Of a stretch of DNA of 64,000 bases, positions 18,844 through 28,709 are shown piece by piece. The position numbers were made by a program, and so were the translations under genes. The stretch comes from Pythium myriotylum. Taxonomy: Eukaryota; Oomycota; Peronosporomycetes; Pythiales; Pythiaceae. The notes under the pieces were generated by a model. It was not told the DNA's origin. It did not search any database and was given only the letters and a program-made list of their open reading frames with translations. Location of the stretch: assembly GCA_023091665.1 (NCBI GenBank), contig JALJCQ010000030.1, positions 312,501-376,500 on the forward strand, given 5' to 3'. Every line of letters begins with the position of its first letter. Positions within the stretch are counted from its first letter, which is position 1.

Positions 18844-20612
18844 TTACGAGAACAGCACAACCAGGAGCACCGAGAAAAGTGCCACTCCAACGACAGGGAG
18901 GGATCGCGGGCTCGTAGCTGGAGCCGCACTCGTGCCTGTCGAGCTCGACGAGGCACTCGGACTGCTAGTCGACGGCTTGGCGGTCGTCGCCCCGGGTGAC
19001 GGTGACTTGGTCGTGGTCGCGCTTGAGTTTTTCTTCCCGTTGTTCGAGAGAGCACCATTGCATTTCGGCTTTGCGACGCTGCACGCGAGCGGCTTGATAG
19101 ACGTCGGCGTGGACCGCAACGTCGTTGAAATGGAGCTCGGACACGTCAACGCCTCGGTCCGCGAGACTTTGTAGTCGCCGACCTTGAGCGTCGGGCTCTT
19201 GGTCGTCGTGTACGCCTTCTTGAGGTTGGCGTACTCCGGGTACGGCACAAATTCGCACGGGATCTTGTCGTGGTCGCAGTTGTCTGGCGAGAAGTACCCG
19301 ACGCCGTAGCGACCGTTGTCGGCCGTCTTCGTGAGCTCTACCAAGTCCACAACAAGAACGTGTCAGTCGTTTGCTTTCCCAGCGACTCGCAGCTTTCGAC
19401 CAACTTACTCTGCGCGACCGTGTTGGGAATCTCGGTCACGAACTCGAAGACGTTGCCGCCGACGATCTCGTTCGTCATGTCGGTCTCCTCGTTCATCCAC
19501 TTGGCATCGTAGAACTCGCGCTGGTTCTCGTACCCGTCGATCGTGTTCTTGCCGAGGTTACAGCCAAACTCACCGAACATGAGCGGCTCAGGGTACGCGA
19601 CGCTCTTGTACACGTCCATGAGGTTCTGCAGTCCAGTCGACTGCGAGTACTGTAGGTGTGTGGCTGGGTCGCACTCGACGTACGGGTTGAAGCCCAGCCA
19701 CTGGGCGCGAGTGTTCTCGTCCTTGTCGATCTTGCAGTCCATGTACTGGAGCCACTGCTCACGCGGCAGCGTATCGGCGAGATCGATGCCGATGGGGACC
19801 ACACGCATAGCCCCCGAGCAGCTCTCTGCGTAGCTTCTCGTGTCACGCAGCAGCGCCTTGGCGCACGGCATGGTCTGGATGCCAGTCTTCTCGTATGTGC
19901 GCAGCAGGTTGTTCTCGTTCGCGACGCTGAAGCCGAGCGTGTTGTCGTACACGGCAAAGGCATTGTAGACGACTTGCATGCGTTCAAAGAGCTCGTCCGG
20001 GTAGCACTTGGGCGGCAGCTCGTCGAGGATCGCGCAGTTCTCGCACGGCGCGGCCATGCCCACGAGCACGTAGATGCCGGCCTCGGCACAGGCACACATG
20101 AACTTGTCGTGGGACTTGCCCGGGTCCACTGAGTAGATGCGGATCGTGTTGACGCCGAGGTCCTGCATGATTGCGATGTGGGGCATCCACACGGCCTCAT
20201 GGTCGTCCGTGAACCAGTCGTAGTTCCCGACGTTCGCCAGCTCGCCGCCGTTCGGACGTGGGTAGTAGGCCATGCCCTTGATGCGGAACTCGACGCCCGA
20301 GTCGCGCGTGAAGAGCTTGTTGCCCTTGATCACGATCGGCTCGGGCCAGCCATTGACCGTCTTGGTCACTGTCGTTGGGAGAGACGACGCCAGGGAGGAT
20401 GAAGCGAGGTGGTGGCCGGTCGCGTGGTGCCAAAAGTTCTTGACGTCGGTCCAGACGTCGGCCGTGTAGCCGACGGAAGCTCCAGCGAGTAGCAGAACCG
20501 AGACAGCACCGAAGATCCATGGCTTGCGGCTCGAGGGCTCAGGCGGCGCCGGTGCCTCGCTGAGCTCGAGGTAGTCGAAGTATTGCTGGTCGCTGGCGTT
20601 GGCTCGAGCCAT
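18844..20612 (-). CDS. GH72 beta-1,3-glucanosyltransferase-like protein, one intron
   Basis: The exons are 20612-19409 and 19337-18844, giving 565 residues. The GH72 (Gas/Gel) family elongates and branches cell-wall beta-1,3-glucan. Residues 1-30 are cytosolic, 31-52 are a membrane segment, and the WTDVK-containing stalk follows. The GH72 barrel starts near 85 with IKGMAYYPRP. The likely acid/base is Glu233 in VANENN and the nucleophile Glu348 in FGEFGCN; Cys pairs are present. Exon 2 ends in a Ser/Thr-rich spacer and a hydrophobic tail that looks like a GPI-attachment signal. There is no X8/CBM43 module. The first ~65 residues resemble those of the adjacent VWD protein on the same strand. 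A type II anchor plus a GPI-like tail is odd; the N-terminal segment may instead act as a signal anchor that is cleaved. Confidence 0.88.
19338..19408 (-). other. Intron of GH72 gene
   Basis: 71 nt with donor GTAAGT and acceptor TTGGTAG. Splicing joins CAG-A to AG-CTC-ACG and restores a continuous GH72 C-terminus; without it the frame stops shortly after. Confidence 0.85.
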
Positions 20613-20904
20613 GGCTGACCTGGCAGAGTGGAATCGAAAGTGAGACCGCTGGCGACAAGATCCGCGAGATCTTCAAAGGTCGCGTCGCGGCGTTAACAGT
20701 CAATGAATAAAAAAAATCAAAGCCCGCGTCGATTCGCAAGCCCTCGTCTCCCTTGGCACAAAGCGTGGAAACCACCAGGCGACTCGTCAGGAGCAACTGC
20801 ATCCAAGTCAATCGTCCAGTTCACTGGAATGCACCACGGTCTCGAAGGAATATATTGATATTTTGTTTTACAGATTCATCGTCAACGAGAGAAGCTCAAA
20901 CTCG

Positions 20905-20945
<41 letters not shown>

Positions 20946-20952
20946 CTCTCTC
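20613..20952. other. Intergenic spacer with CT microsatellite
   Basis: 340 bp upstream of the GH72 ATG and downstream of the VWD gene stop. A (CT)n run fills about 20908-20952 and reaches the VWD stop codon. The rest presumably includes the GH72 promoter. Confidence 0.6.
20908..20952. repeat. CT microsatellite
   Basis: About 17 uninterrupted CT units followed by a T-rich and CT-rich stretch. Confidence 0.9.
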
Positions 20953-22641
20953 TTACACCGGAATGTCACACGTGTACCCTGTGAAGCCGTGGTCGCACTT
21001 GCATCCTGCGGCGAGGCACTCGCCACGGCCGTTGCAGTCCACGGGGCACTTGTCGAGATCTCCAAACGCGAGCGCAGTGTGGTCTTCCGCGACTTGCTCG
21101 GCCTCGTCGGGCTTGAGGATCGCAGAGGCCGCGAGTTCGGCCTCCATGGCGCGGCGACACTCGCGCAAGTAGCTGAGCTTAGTGTTGTCCACGGCGCTGA
21201 GGTCGTTCACGAGGATGGCGTCCTGCACGCACACGTTGTAGATGAAGAATGACTTGTTGGGCACGTACTTTTCGCAGTCGGGCACGCTCGAGATCGACTG
21301 CTCGCAGAGCTGGATCGCGCGAGGCGCAATGATAGCGGCAGTGTCCTCGGTCGGGTCTCCACCGTCGCCGCCAGTCTGAAGCTTCCTTGCCGGCAGTGGG
21401 ATGACCACAGGCGTGTAGGTCTCCAGCGGGATCGACGCCGGGTCCACAGGGTCGAAGCCTTCGCGCAGCTTGTCGACAGTCGACGGCACTTGCAGCGCGA
21501 GCTCGTCGTCGTCGGTCGCTGGCAGCAGCCACTGCTGGCACGCGTCGCCAGCGCACGTGAAGAGGTTGTCGTCGAGGCTGATGTTGTGCGCTGCCGCGAG
21601 CGTGATCGCGTCCGTGACGTCGTCGGTCTTGTCGCCGTTCCAGTTGCCCATGAGCCCGTTGAGGCTGGGGTCTTTGAAGAATGGCGAGGCCTGGAACACC
21701 ACGTTCATGTACGAGTAGGAGAACTGGGTCCAAACGCCGACGGTGACATCGACGTACGAGGTCTGGTCCACGGTCGTGAAGATGCGGTAGCCCTCGGTCG
21801 CGCCGCCGAACTTGACAATGTCGAACCAGCGCGTGCTCTCGGTGCCCTTGAGCAGGAAGATCTTGTTGTCCTTGAGGTGGAGCCGCACGATCGAGTCGGC
21901 GTACGCGATCGCGACGCCGCGGTAGCAGCTCGGCGCACTTGGCCCCGTGCGGCCTGTGGGGCACCAGTGCTGGAAGACTTGGATCTGGAAGTTGCGCGAC
22001 TGCACAAAGCGGAAGACGCCCTGGATCTGAAAGTCAAAGGCGACGCCGTCGAAGCTTGTGATATGAGGATCCCCCCACGCGGAGCAGCGGCCCGTGCTGT
22101 AGAGCTGGCGCTGAATGATCTGCTTCTGAGGCTTGTAGCTGCTCGTCGGGTACGCGAGTGTGACGGTCACGGGAACGGTGGAGCCACCCTTCGAGGTCGC
22201 GCCGGCGGTCGTGCGGCACGGCACACGCTGCTCGTACGTGGATGTATCGTACTGGTTAAAGTAGAGTCGTTCTCGTGCAAAGCGGATGCCCGGCGCCGAG
22301 AGCTGCAAGTACGGCGGCGGGTTCGAGTAGTACGACTGCGAGAGCGACACAATCGCGTACTGGACCCGACCGTCTTGGATGTAGTTGTACCCAGGGAACG
22401 AGATCTGGAAGTAGTTGCCGTACCCGTTCTGCTCGGCCAGCAAGTTGTGGTCGGTCGCACGGTGCCAGAGCCCCTTGACGTCGGTCCAGATGTCGTTCTT
22501 GCTGGCCGAGTACGCGACCGAGGCGCCGACGAGAAGCACGGTCGACGCGGCGGCCAGCAGCCAGTGCCTGCGTGGGCTCGCCGGCTCGGGCGTCTCGCGC
22601 AGCTCGAGGTAGTCGAAGTACTTTTGGTCGGCGCGCGCCAT
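20953..22641 (-). CDS. Membrane-anchored extracellular protein with VWD and EGF-like domains
   Basis: 562 residues from the ATG at 22641, chosen because the protein then aligns from residue 1 with the neighbouring GH72 protein. Residues 1-26 contain YFDYLEL and are probably cytosolic; 27-46 are a membrane segment; DIWTDVKGLWHRATDHNL follows. A von Willebrand type D domain spans about 186-350, with CSAWGDPHITSFDG and GLMGNWNGDKTDD. The tail carries an EGF-like module (CPVDCNGRGECLAAGCKC...CDIPV, ~530-562). VWD and EGF modules mediate extracellular protein assembly and adhesion (family knowledge). A role in surface coat or adhesion is inferred. It lies in tandem with the GH72 gene (340 bp). Confidence 0.82.
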   Translation of the reverse strand: MARADQKYFDYLELRETPEPASPRRHWLLAAASTVLLVGASVAYSASKNDIWTDVKGLWHRATDHNLLAEQNGYGNYFQISFPGYNYIQDGRVQYAIVSLSQSYYSNPPPYLQLSAPGIRFARERLYFNQYDTSTYEQRVPCRTTAGATSKGGSTVPVTVTLAYPTSSYKPQKQIIQRQLYSTGRCSAWGDPHITSFDGVAFDFQIQGVFRFVQSRNFQIQVFQHWCPTGRTGPSAPSCYRGVAIAYADSIVRLHLKDNKIFLLKGTESTRWFDIVKFGGATEGYRIFTTVDQTSYVDVTVGVWTQFSYSYMNVVFQASPFFKDPSLNGLMGNWNGDKTDDVTDAITLAAAHNISLDDNLFTCAGDACQQWLLPATDDDELALQVPSTVDKLREGFDPVDPASIPLETYTPVVIPLPARKLQTGGDGGDPTEDTAAIIAPRAIQLCEQSISSVPDCEKYVPNKSFFIYNVCVQDAILVNDLSAVDNTKLSYLRECRRAMEAELAASAILKPDEAEQVAEDHTALAFGDLDKCPVDCNGRGECLAAGCKCDHGFTGYTCDIPV

Positions 22642-23819
22642 CGCGAAATGCGAAGTGGGGCGATCGCTGCGTCGTGTGAAGACCATCGACGCGATCTTTC
22701 CATGAAAGTCACGCGCGACGAGTGGCAAGCGTCACGCGAGAAGCGTCGCGTCGGCGGCGTTCGCGGCCATTCGCTCGCGTCGCAGTGGCGGATTGCGACT
22801 CGTAAGAAGCGACCGACAGCGGCGTCGACTGCATTGAACAGAGAGAAAGAGAGAGAAGAGAAGGAGGCGTTGGTGGGGAGGATGCAGGAATGCAGTGGCG
22901 TGGAGAGATGAAGATGGGAGTGGAGGTGCCGTGTAGCTCCTCATGAGCGCCTTATGCGATCTTGCAGGGTCGCGTCGGTTGGGGACGACAACGCGGATTG
23001 GTGGAAAATCGTTCGAAGTCTGTGATTGGTGGATTATATATCTTAGGGAGCGAGAACCGATCTGTGCGTCCAACCCGACCCGACTGGATACCCCTCCGAC
23101 GGAGAACCGATCCTTGCGGTTCGGAACAGTTCCGCACTTCTGTAGTAGAACGATCTCGCGCGATCGTCATTTTCGTCGGTCGATTTTCCGGACAGGCGCG
23201 CGCGTTGGCAACGCGCTGCTGATCGCTTACTCACGGGAGCAGTTCGGACGTCGAGCTAGCTGTTCTTGGGACAGGGTGGCACCGAGTTGACGTGGAACTG
23301 GCCCCGCAAAACGGATCTGGGGGTCACACCCCTAAACACGATTTCGCGCCGGAGCTTGTCTTTTTTTGACCGTTATCACCAGGCTCAGGGAATGAATCCG
23401 GATAGAAACACCCAGATGACCCTGCCATATGCGATATTGGTGTATAGTTGACATATGATATGTCGAAACAAGAGAGTCGAAAAACCTCTGATCTCGGATC
23501 GCACATACTAGACCAAAAAGTGCCAGAGGGGTAAAAATTTCGTTCCGACCAATGGGCTCGTCGCTGTCCGCCTGGCCTCCTCCTCGGATGACCTGATTCG
23601 TATGAAATCCTCTGAAACTTGATCCCATTTCGCTGAATCGCACGTTGTCGTGGTAATTTATTTTTGAATCGCTCTCTCTCTCTCTCTCTTTTTTTCTTCG
23701 AGAACTGGGTCCGACCGCGATTCATTTTTGAATCGCCGCCAGCCCCCTTGCCAGCGTTTCCTCGGCGGCTGGTGTATGCACACGCCACTGTCTGAGTTTC
23801 CGCCCGAGCAGCTCTCGCC
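22642..23819. promoter_or_regulatory. Divergent intergenic region with two CCAAT-type boxes
   Basis: 1.18 kb between the VWD and bZIP starts. GATTGGTGGA occurs twice, at 22996-23005 and 23024-23033. A (TC)n run is at 23672-23690, flanked by two near-copies of an ATTTTTGAATCGC sequence. Short ORFs here are not convincing. Confidence 0.45.
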
Positions 23820-25785
23820 ATGGACCAGCGCAACCCGTACGGCATGCCGCCGCCCAACGGCCGCCCCGGCGTGCCCCAGGGGCTGCCCGGCGCCCCCATG
23901 CAGGGCCAGCGCGGCGCCATGATGCCCCCGCAGCAGTACATGGGCGACATGATGTTCGACCCCATGGCCATGGGCATGGGCAACGGCATGAACAACGGCA
24001 TGTACCACCCGCAGCACCACCCGGGGCACCACCCGCACGCGCAGATGAACCACCGCGGCCTCGCGCCGCCCATGTTCCACCAGGGCATGATGCCGCCGGA
24101 CAACGACTCGCACTTTGTCGACGACATCATGAGCGCGCTCGGCCCGACCGACCTGAACGACCCCGTGGGCATGGACCAGCAAGCCCATCTGCGCCAGATG
24201 CAAGGATCCATGTACGACCAGAGCCACCTCCTGCGCCAGCAGCAGCAGGTGCGCGCGCCGCAGCCCATGGGCATGCCCGCGCAGGTGCCGCCGCCGCAAG
24301 CCAACATGCAGGCCCGCATGGCCCCGCCCCAGCAGCAGCAGCAGCGACCCATGCAGGGCATGGCCAACCCCATGCAGATGCAGGGCTCGCAGATGCAGCC
24401 GCCGCCCATGCAGAACGTCAACCCGCTCCAGGCCGTCTCCCGCATGCCCCAGTCGCAGCCCATGCCCGCGCAGTCGCAGACCTCGGCGCTCAACATGGCG
24501 CCCGCGCGCCGCCAGCCCGCGCCAGCGCCCACGCAGCCCACGGCGCTCGTGCCGGCCAACACGTCGCGCGCCGCGCCGTCGTCAAGCGAGTCGCGCGCGC
24601 TCACCACGGCGCAGTCGTCCAGCGGACTCAACAGCAACGACAACGACTCGGACGACGATCTCGGGCTCGACGAAGACGTCAACAAAAAGAAAGAGCGCCG
24701 CCGTCAGCAAGTGCGGTACGCGTCGCGTCGTCGCCGTAAGAAGCAGAAGGACGAAGAGAGCTTTCTGCGCGACCGCATCGAGGAGCTCAAGGAGCAGATC
24801 CGCATCATTGGCGGCGACCTCTCGGAGCAGTGCTCGCAGATGGCCGGCATGAGCGAGCAGGCGCTGACCGAGGCCTACGAGAAGCAGATGCAGACCGTGC
24901 AGAACCTGCGCCGCGACAACAACAAGCTCAAGGAGCAGCTGCTGCAGCACGAGAACTTTGCCCGCATGATCCAGTACGGGCTCAACGCGCTGCCGAGCGA
25001 CTGCCGCGACGTCGACCGCAAGAAGATCACGGGCGTGCCGACGTGGTTCAGCGACCAGATGAGCCCGCTCAAGGGCCCGACGCTCGTCGTGGATCTCAAC
25101 CTCTGCCACGACGCCGTGCGAGTGGCCTACAACGAGCTCAAGGCCTTTGGGCCGTCGGTCAACTCCAAGACCAACGTCTGCTTCGCCATGGGCTGGCGTA
25201 CCGAGCTCTGGGCCACGGGCACGTGTCTGAGCTTCAAGGCCACGCGAACCATCAACGACCGCAACATCCGCGAGGTCACCGAGTCTTCGTGGGAGATCAT
25301 CACGTCGCCCGACAAGTGCAAGCGCATCTACCCGGACGTCAAGCAGTTCCGCGTACGTTGTCTTTCTCTTTTTTCTTGTTGTGGATCTATCCAACCACTG
25401 ACGTGGATCTTGTCAACAGGTACTCCAAAAGGTCAACGACGACATCGTGGTCGTGCACCGCATCGCGTCCGTGGCCTCGGACCTCAAGGACCGCGAGTTC
25501 ATCTCGGTGGCGTTCCGCTTCGCCGATGGCAACAACTACTTCGTCGGACTCAAGACGATCCAAGTGCAGACCGAGTGCTCGGAGAACTGCATCCGCGGTG
25601 AGGAGTGCCAGGGCTGGATGTTCACGGGCGACCAGGAGGAAGCGACCAACTGGAAGGCCAACTTCCTCGGCTACTACGACGTCAAGGGCGAGAAGGACGA
25701 CAAGGTGCTCAACCAGCTCGCGAACGAAGCCATGTTCGGCATGCTGCGATGGGAGAGCGAGGCCATGCACCCGCTGAGCGTCTAG
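23820..25785 (+). CDS. bZIP transcription factor with variant basic region, one intron
   Basis: The exons are 23820-25352 and 25420-25785, giving 632 residues. The N-terminal ~270 residues are rich in Met, Pro and Gln, as in activation domains. The basic region and zipper start near residue 289 (KERRRQQVRYASRRRRKK), then a long zipper or coiled coil. Where bZIPs have the invariant Asn of NxxxAAxxCR, this protein has Val (QQVRYAS). From family knowledge, oomycete bZIPs with substitutions at this site have been described, so this is a lineage trait and not a sequencing error. The C-terminal ~250 residues (NLCHDAVRVAYNELKAFGP onward) form a conserved-looking globular domain I cannot name; it may bind a ligand or partner. 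A second, shorter bZIP gene lies 0.7 kb downstream. Confidence 0.9.
25353..25419 (+). other. Intron of bZIP gene
   Basis: 67 nt, donor GTACGT, acceptor GTCAACAG, phase 0. Splicing gives ...KQFR|VLQKVNDD and a continuous C-terminal domain. Confidence 0.85.
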
Positions 25786-26479
25786 GCGGAGGTGTCTGTA
25801 GCGCGTGTAGTTTTTTTTCTTTTCTCTGCGCTAGGCCGCGTGTATTTCGTTTATATGCCTTTTTTTCTTTCTCGTGTTGCGGTTTATGTTGGTTTTTTTT
25901 TCTTTTTCTTTTTGGCTGTTGTCGGAGAGAACGAAAAGCGACAGCACGTAGAGAAAACGGGTGTTCTGGCATGTCATCGAAGGACAGAAAGCTTTCATTT
26001 TCTTTTTTGCGGAACACTGGGGCGGCAGGAAACCCCCAGGTCCAGTGTTGGGAGGATGACACGTGCGTGCGTCACGCCGCCCATCTCCACCGGCCACCAC
26101 TGGCTTTTTTTTGGGTCCATCATTCTGTGCCACTCTCTCTGAAACCTGTGAGAACGGATTTTCCTACGCAGACGGCGATCTCCACAGGAACTCTCTGTTG
26201 TGCCACTCTCTCTGAAACCTGTGAGAACGGATTTTCCTACGCAGACGGCGATCTCCACAGGAACTCTCTGTTGGTCATAACCTCTACAAATCAATGTGCC
26301 TGACCGCGTGAGAGCTCGCCGTGGATGACGGGGGCAATGGTGGCTCTTCAAGGAGTCTTTCGCTTCTCGGCTGCGAGCAAGGATATGAGCCCCGTCAAGC
26401 CACCAGCGAAATCCTCGCTCCATCGATGCTGCATGGAGACCCACTCGCTCATTCTCGAATCTGCCGCCGACCAGCCACC
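25786..26479. other. Intergenic region between the two bZIP genes
   Basis: 694 bp. The first part is T-rich with runs of T and C typical of a 3' UTR, and a perfect 73-bp tandem duplication follows. No further gene is supported. Confidence 0.5.
26126..26271. repeat. Two tandem copies of a 73-bp unit
   Basis: The unit beginning TGTGCCACTCTCTCTGAAAC is repeated head-to-tail (26126-26198 and 26199-26271) with no difference that I can see. Confidence 0.9.
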
Positions 26480-27058
26480 ATGGCCATCTTCCCCGAGCCC
26501 ATCGACTTCAACGTCGAGCCCTCGATGGACATCTACATGCAAGACGTGGGCTACGTGAGCGACGACGCGCTCGACTACGCGGCCGCAGATCCGATCCCAT
26601 GGGACGAATGCCGCGACGACGACCACAGCTACGTGGCCGCCATGCTCGCGCCTCCGCCCCCTCCGCCGCCCGTGGCCACCAAGCGAGAGACGCCCAAGTC
26701 GCCTCCTCGTTCAACGACGTCGGATGCGACGCCACGGCGCCGGTCTGCACGGATCGCGTCGGCGCCACGACCCTCGTACGTCGCGACCACGACGACGCCT
26801 TCGATTGTGGGCGTGACATCCGGCGAGGACGAAGATGAGGACGAGGACGAGGACGACGACGACGAAGGCGAGCGAGCCCGCCCGACCGAGTCATACGCAC
26901 ACATCACGGACAAGAAAGAGCGCCGCCGCATCCAAGTGCGGCTGGCGTCGTTACGGCGTCGAATCAAGCTCAGGGACGAGGAACACTTCATGCGACGACG
27001 CATCGCCGAGCTCGACCAGGACCAGCTCACGCTCTTCATGCACTTCCCTCTCGACTAG
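26480..27058 (+). CDS. Short bZIP-like protein with truncated zipper
   Basis: 192 residues from the ATG at 26480; the open frame extends upstream to 26321 but with no similarity. It has an acidic N-terminus, a Pro run, a poly-Asp/Glu tract, and a basic region KKERRRIQVRLASLRRRIK. The last closely matches the upstream bZIP, including Val at the canonical Asn position. The helix after the basic region holds only about two heptads before the stop (MRRRIAELDQDQLTLF), and the large C-terminal domain of its neighbour is missing. It is probably a tandem paralogue that lost its C-terminus. Whether it can dimerise or bind DNA is unclear; a regulatory or decaying copy are both possible. Confidence 0.7.
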   Translation: MAIFPEPIDFNVEPSMDIYMQDVGYVSDDALDYAAADPIPWDECRDDDHSYVAAMLAPPPPPPPVATKRETPKSPPRSTTSDATPRRRSARIASAPRPSYVATTTTPSIVGVTSGEDEDEDEDEDDDDEGERARPTESYAHITDKKERRRIQVRLASLRRRIKLRDEEHFMRRRIAELDQDQLTLFMHFPLD

Positions 27059-27570
27059 CGGCCGAACGATGTTTGGAATATGTGTCTGAGGTGCAGTCTG
27101 AGGTGAATTTTTCCATTTTCGTTGTTTTTTTTTCTGTTGGGAAAAGAAAAAAAAGAACTTCGTATTTTCTCGTTGCACCCAACGTTGCGCTGCGAAATGG
27201 TTCTCAAGAACCAGGCGCGCGGATCCAACATCCGACGGACAGAACACGTGACGCCCGACGGATTCCTCCGGAAGTCTAACCTCGCGTCTAACGTTCAGAC
27301 GGGTTTAGACCGTCTCCATCCGATTGCTTACCCCCCTGGATCCTTGTCTCTTGACACATGGCTACATTTCCAGTCACCGCGACCTGACGTCACGTGGGCT
27401 TCTCCCGACCGATCGCCACTCGCCTGAATGGTTCTCCCACGGCAGCTGGATGCCACCGAAGCCTCCGGCGCTCGCCCTCAGCACCTTCTCGGTCTCACCT
27501 CTGTAGCTGCTCATTCTGGTCTCACCTCTGTAGCTGCTCATTCTGGAATCTTCTCTTCAGCTCACACGCC
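27059..27570. promoter_or_regulatory. Promoter region of AA17-like gene
   Basis: 512 bp between the short bZIP gene and the LPMO-like gene. A perfect 27-bp duplication (27491-27544) carries GCTCATTCT, an initiator-like core, twice at 27509-27517 and 27536-27544, ending 27 bp before the ATG. Confidence 0.45.
27491..27544. repeat. 27-bp tandem duplication carrying initiator-like core
   Basis: Two exact head-to-tail copies of a 27-bp unit that starts GGTCTCACCTCTGTAG and ends GCTCATTCT. Confidence 0.85.
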
Positions 27571-28320
27571 ATGGTCCCAAGTGCTCTCTTCGTCATCGCC
27601 GCTCTGCTCTCGATGCCTCAAGCTGCTTTCGCTCACGGTCACGTGTCGAAACCGGTCGTCAAGTTCTCGGGACCGTACCCAGACTCGCCCGTGGATCTCA
27701 TCGATGGCTACAAGGCACTGCCTCCACTAAGCGGCCAGTCCTACAGTGGTGAGCCCGAGGCCAACACCGAAGCCTTCACGGCTGCGTTCAAGTCCTCAAA
27801 CTACGCGACGCTGAGAGATTTCGTGCTCAAGAAGCAGGCTGAAGACGTCCGAGCGTGCGGCGCGTCGACTGTCGATGGCGCCACGCCGCAGAAACTCCCC
27901 GAGAAAGTCGAGTTCTCGTTCCGCGACGAGGAAGGCTTCGTGTTTGACCACCACGGTCCGTGCGAAGTCTGGTGTGGCAACGAGACACGCGTGTTCCACA
28001 ACGACAACTGCGCCAAGACCTTCCGCGACGCACCGGCGAAGCTGCCGTACGACCGTGCCAAGTGCGACGCCAGCGGTGCGACGGTGCTGACCTTCTACTG
28101 GCTCGCACTGCATCTGCCCGAGTGGCAGTTGTACATCAACTGCGCGGCCATCGCGACAACGGGTGCTGCCACGACGGAGAGTCCGGACTGGGCCAACGAA
28201 AGTGATAACGTCACCAAGTCGCCTTCGCATGCGACCGTCAAGCCAAAGGAGACGCCTCGCCCTGTGGCTCCACGTGGTACGCCCACGCCTCAACCGTCCT
28301 GTCGTGCCAAGACCAAGTGA
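27571..28320 (+). CDS. Secreted lytic polysaccharide monooxygenase-like protein (AA17-like)
   Basis: 249 residues. The signal peptide spans residues 1-21, and predicted cleavage after AFA leaves His22 as the first mature residue (HGHVSKP). An N-terminal His forms half of the copper histidine brace in LPMOs; a second His is likely in the FDHHGPCEVWC segment. Several Cys could form disulfides (CEVWC, NDNC, AKC, INC). The tail (~200-249) is Thr/Pro/Ser-rich and ends without a GPI signal. Oomycete AA17 enzymes cleave pectic homogalacturonan oxidatively during plant infection (family knowledge). I assign AA17 from the HGHV start, size and oomycete context, not from alignment. It converges on a PL3 pectate lyase 390 bp away, which supports a pectin role. 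Confidence 0.75.
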   Translation: MVPSALFVIAALLSMPQAAFAHGHVSKPVVKFSGPYPDSPVDLIDGYKALPPLSGQSYSGEPEANTEAFTAAFKSSNYATLRDFVLKKQAEDVRACGASTVDGATPQKLPEKVEFSFRDEEGFVFDHHGPCEVWCGNETRVFHNDNCAKTFRDAPAKLPYDRAKCDASGATVLTFYWLALHLPEWQLYINCAAIATTGAATTESPDWANESDNVTKSPSHATVKPKETPRPVAPRGTPTPQPSCRAKTK

Positions 28321-28709
28321 GACGGTTCACGTCGTCCGTCGAGTCGTGAAGTCTTCATGTCGTGACGCCTTCGTTTCTTTTGTCACAGATGCGCCTAGTC
28401 TATGCCAACGCTCCCGATCCTTCGCGCACATCTCATCGAGAATTAAAATGGTTTGCTTTGATTCGTATGGGTACATTGTATACTCCCCCATTGTTTGTCT
28501 TTCGACCACCGCAATGTTGACCAGAGAAAAAGAGAGAGAGAGAGATGCGCGAGCGAGCGCCGAGAAGAATAATTAAACAGCGTTTTAAAAAACACAGCTT
28601 TCTACGATTGCTGCCAAAGACCAAAACTCGCCCCCCGTGGGATTGATGCGACAGCCACTGCTTTACACACTATCTACACATACTCACGCTTCATTCAACG
28701 GTCATGACC
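28321..28709. other. Convergent intergenic spacer
   Basis: 389 bp of probable 3' UTRs between the LPMO-like and PL3 genes, with a short AG-repeat near 28525-28545. Nothing else was seen. Confidence 0.5.
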
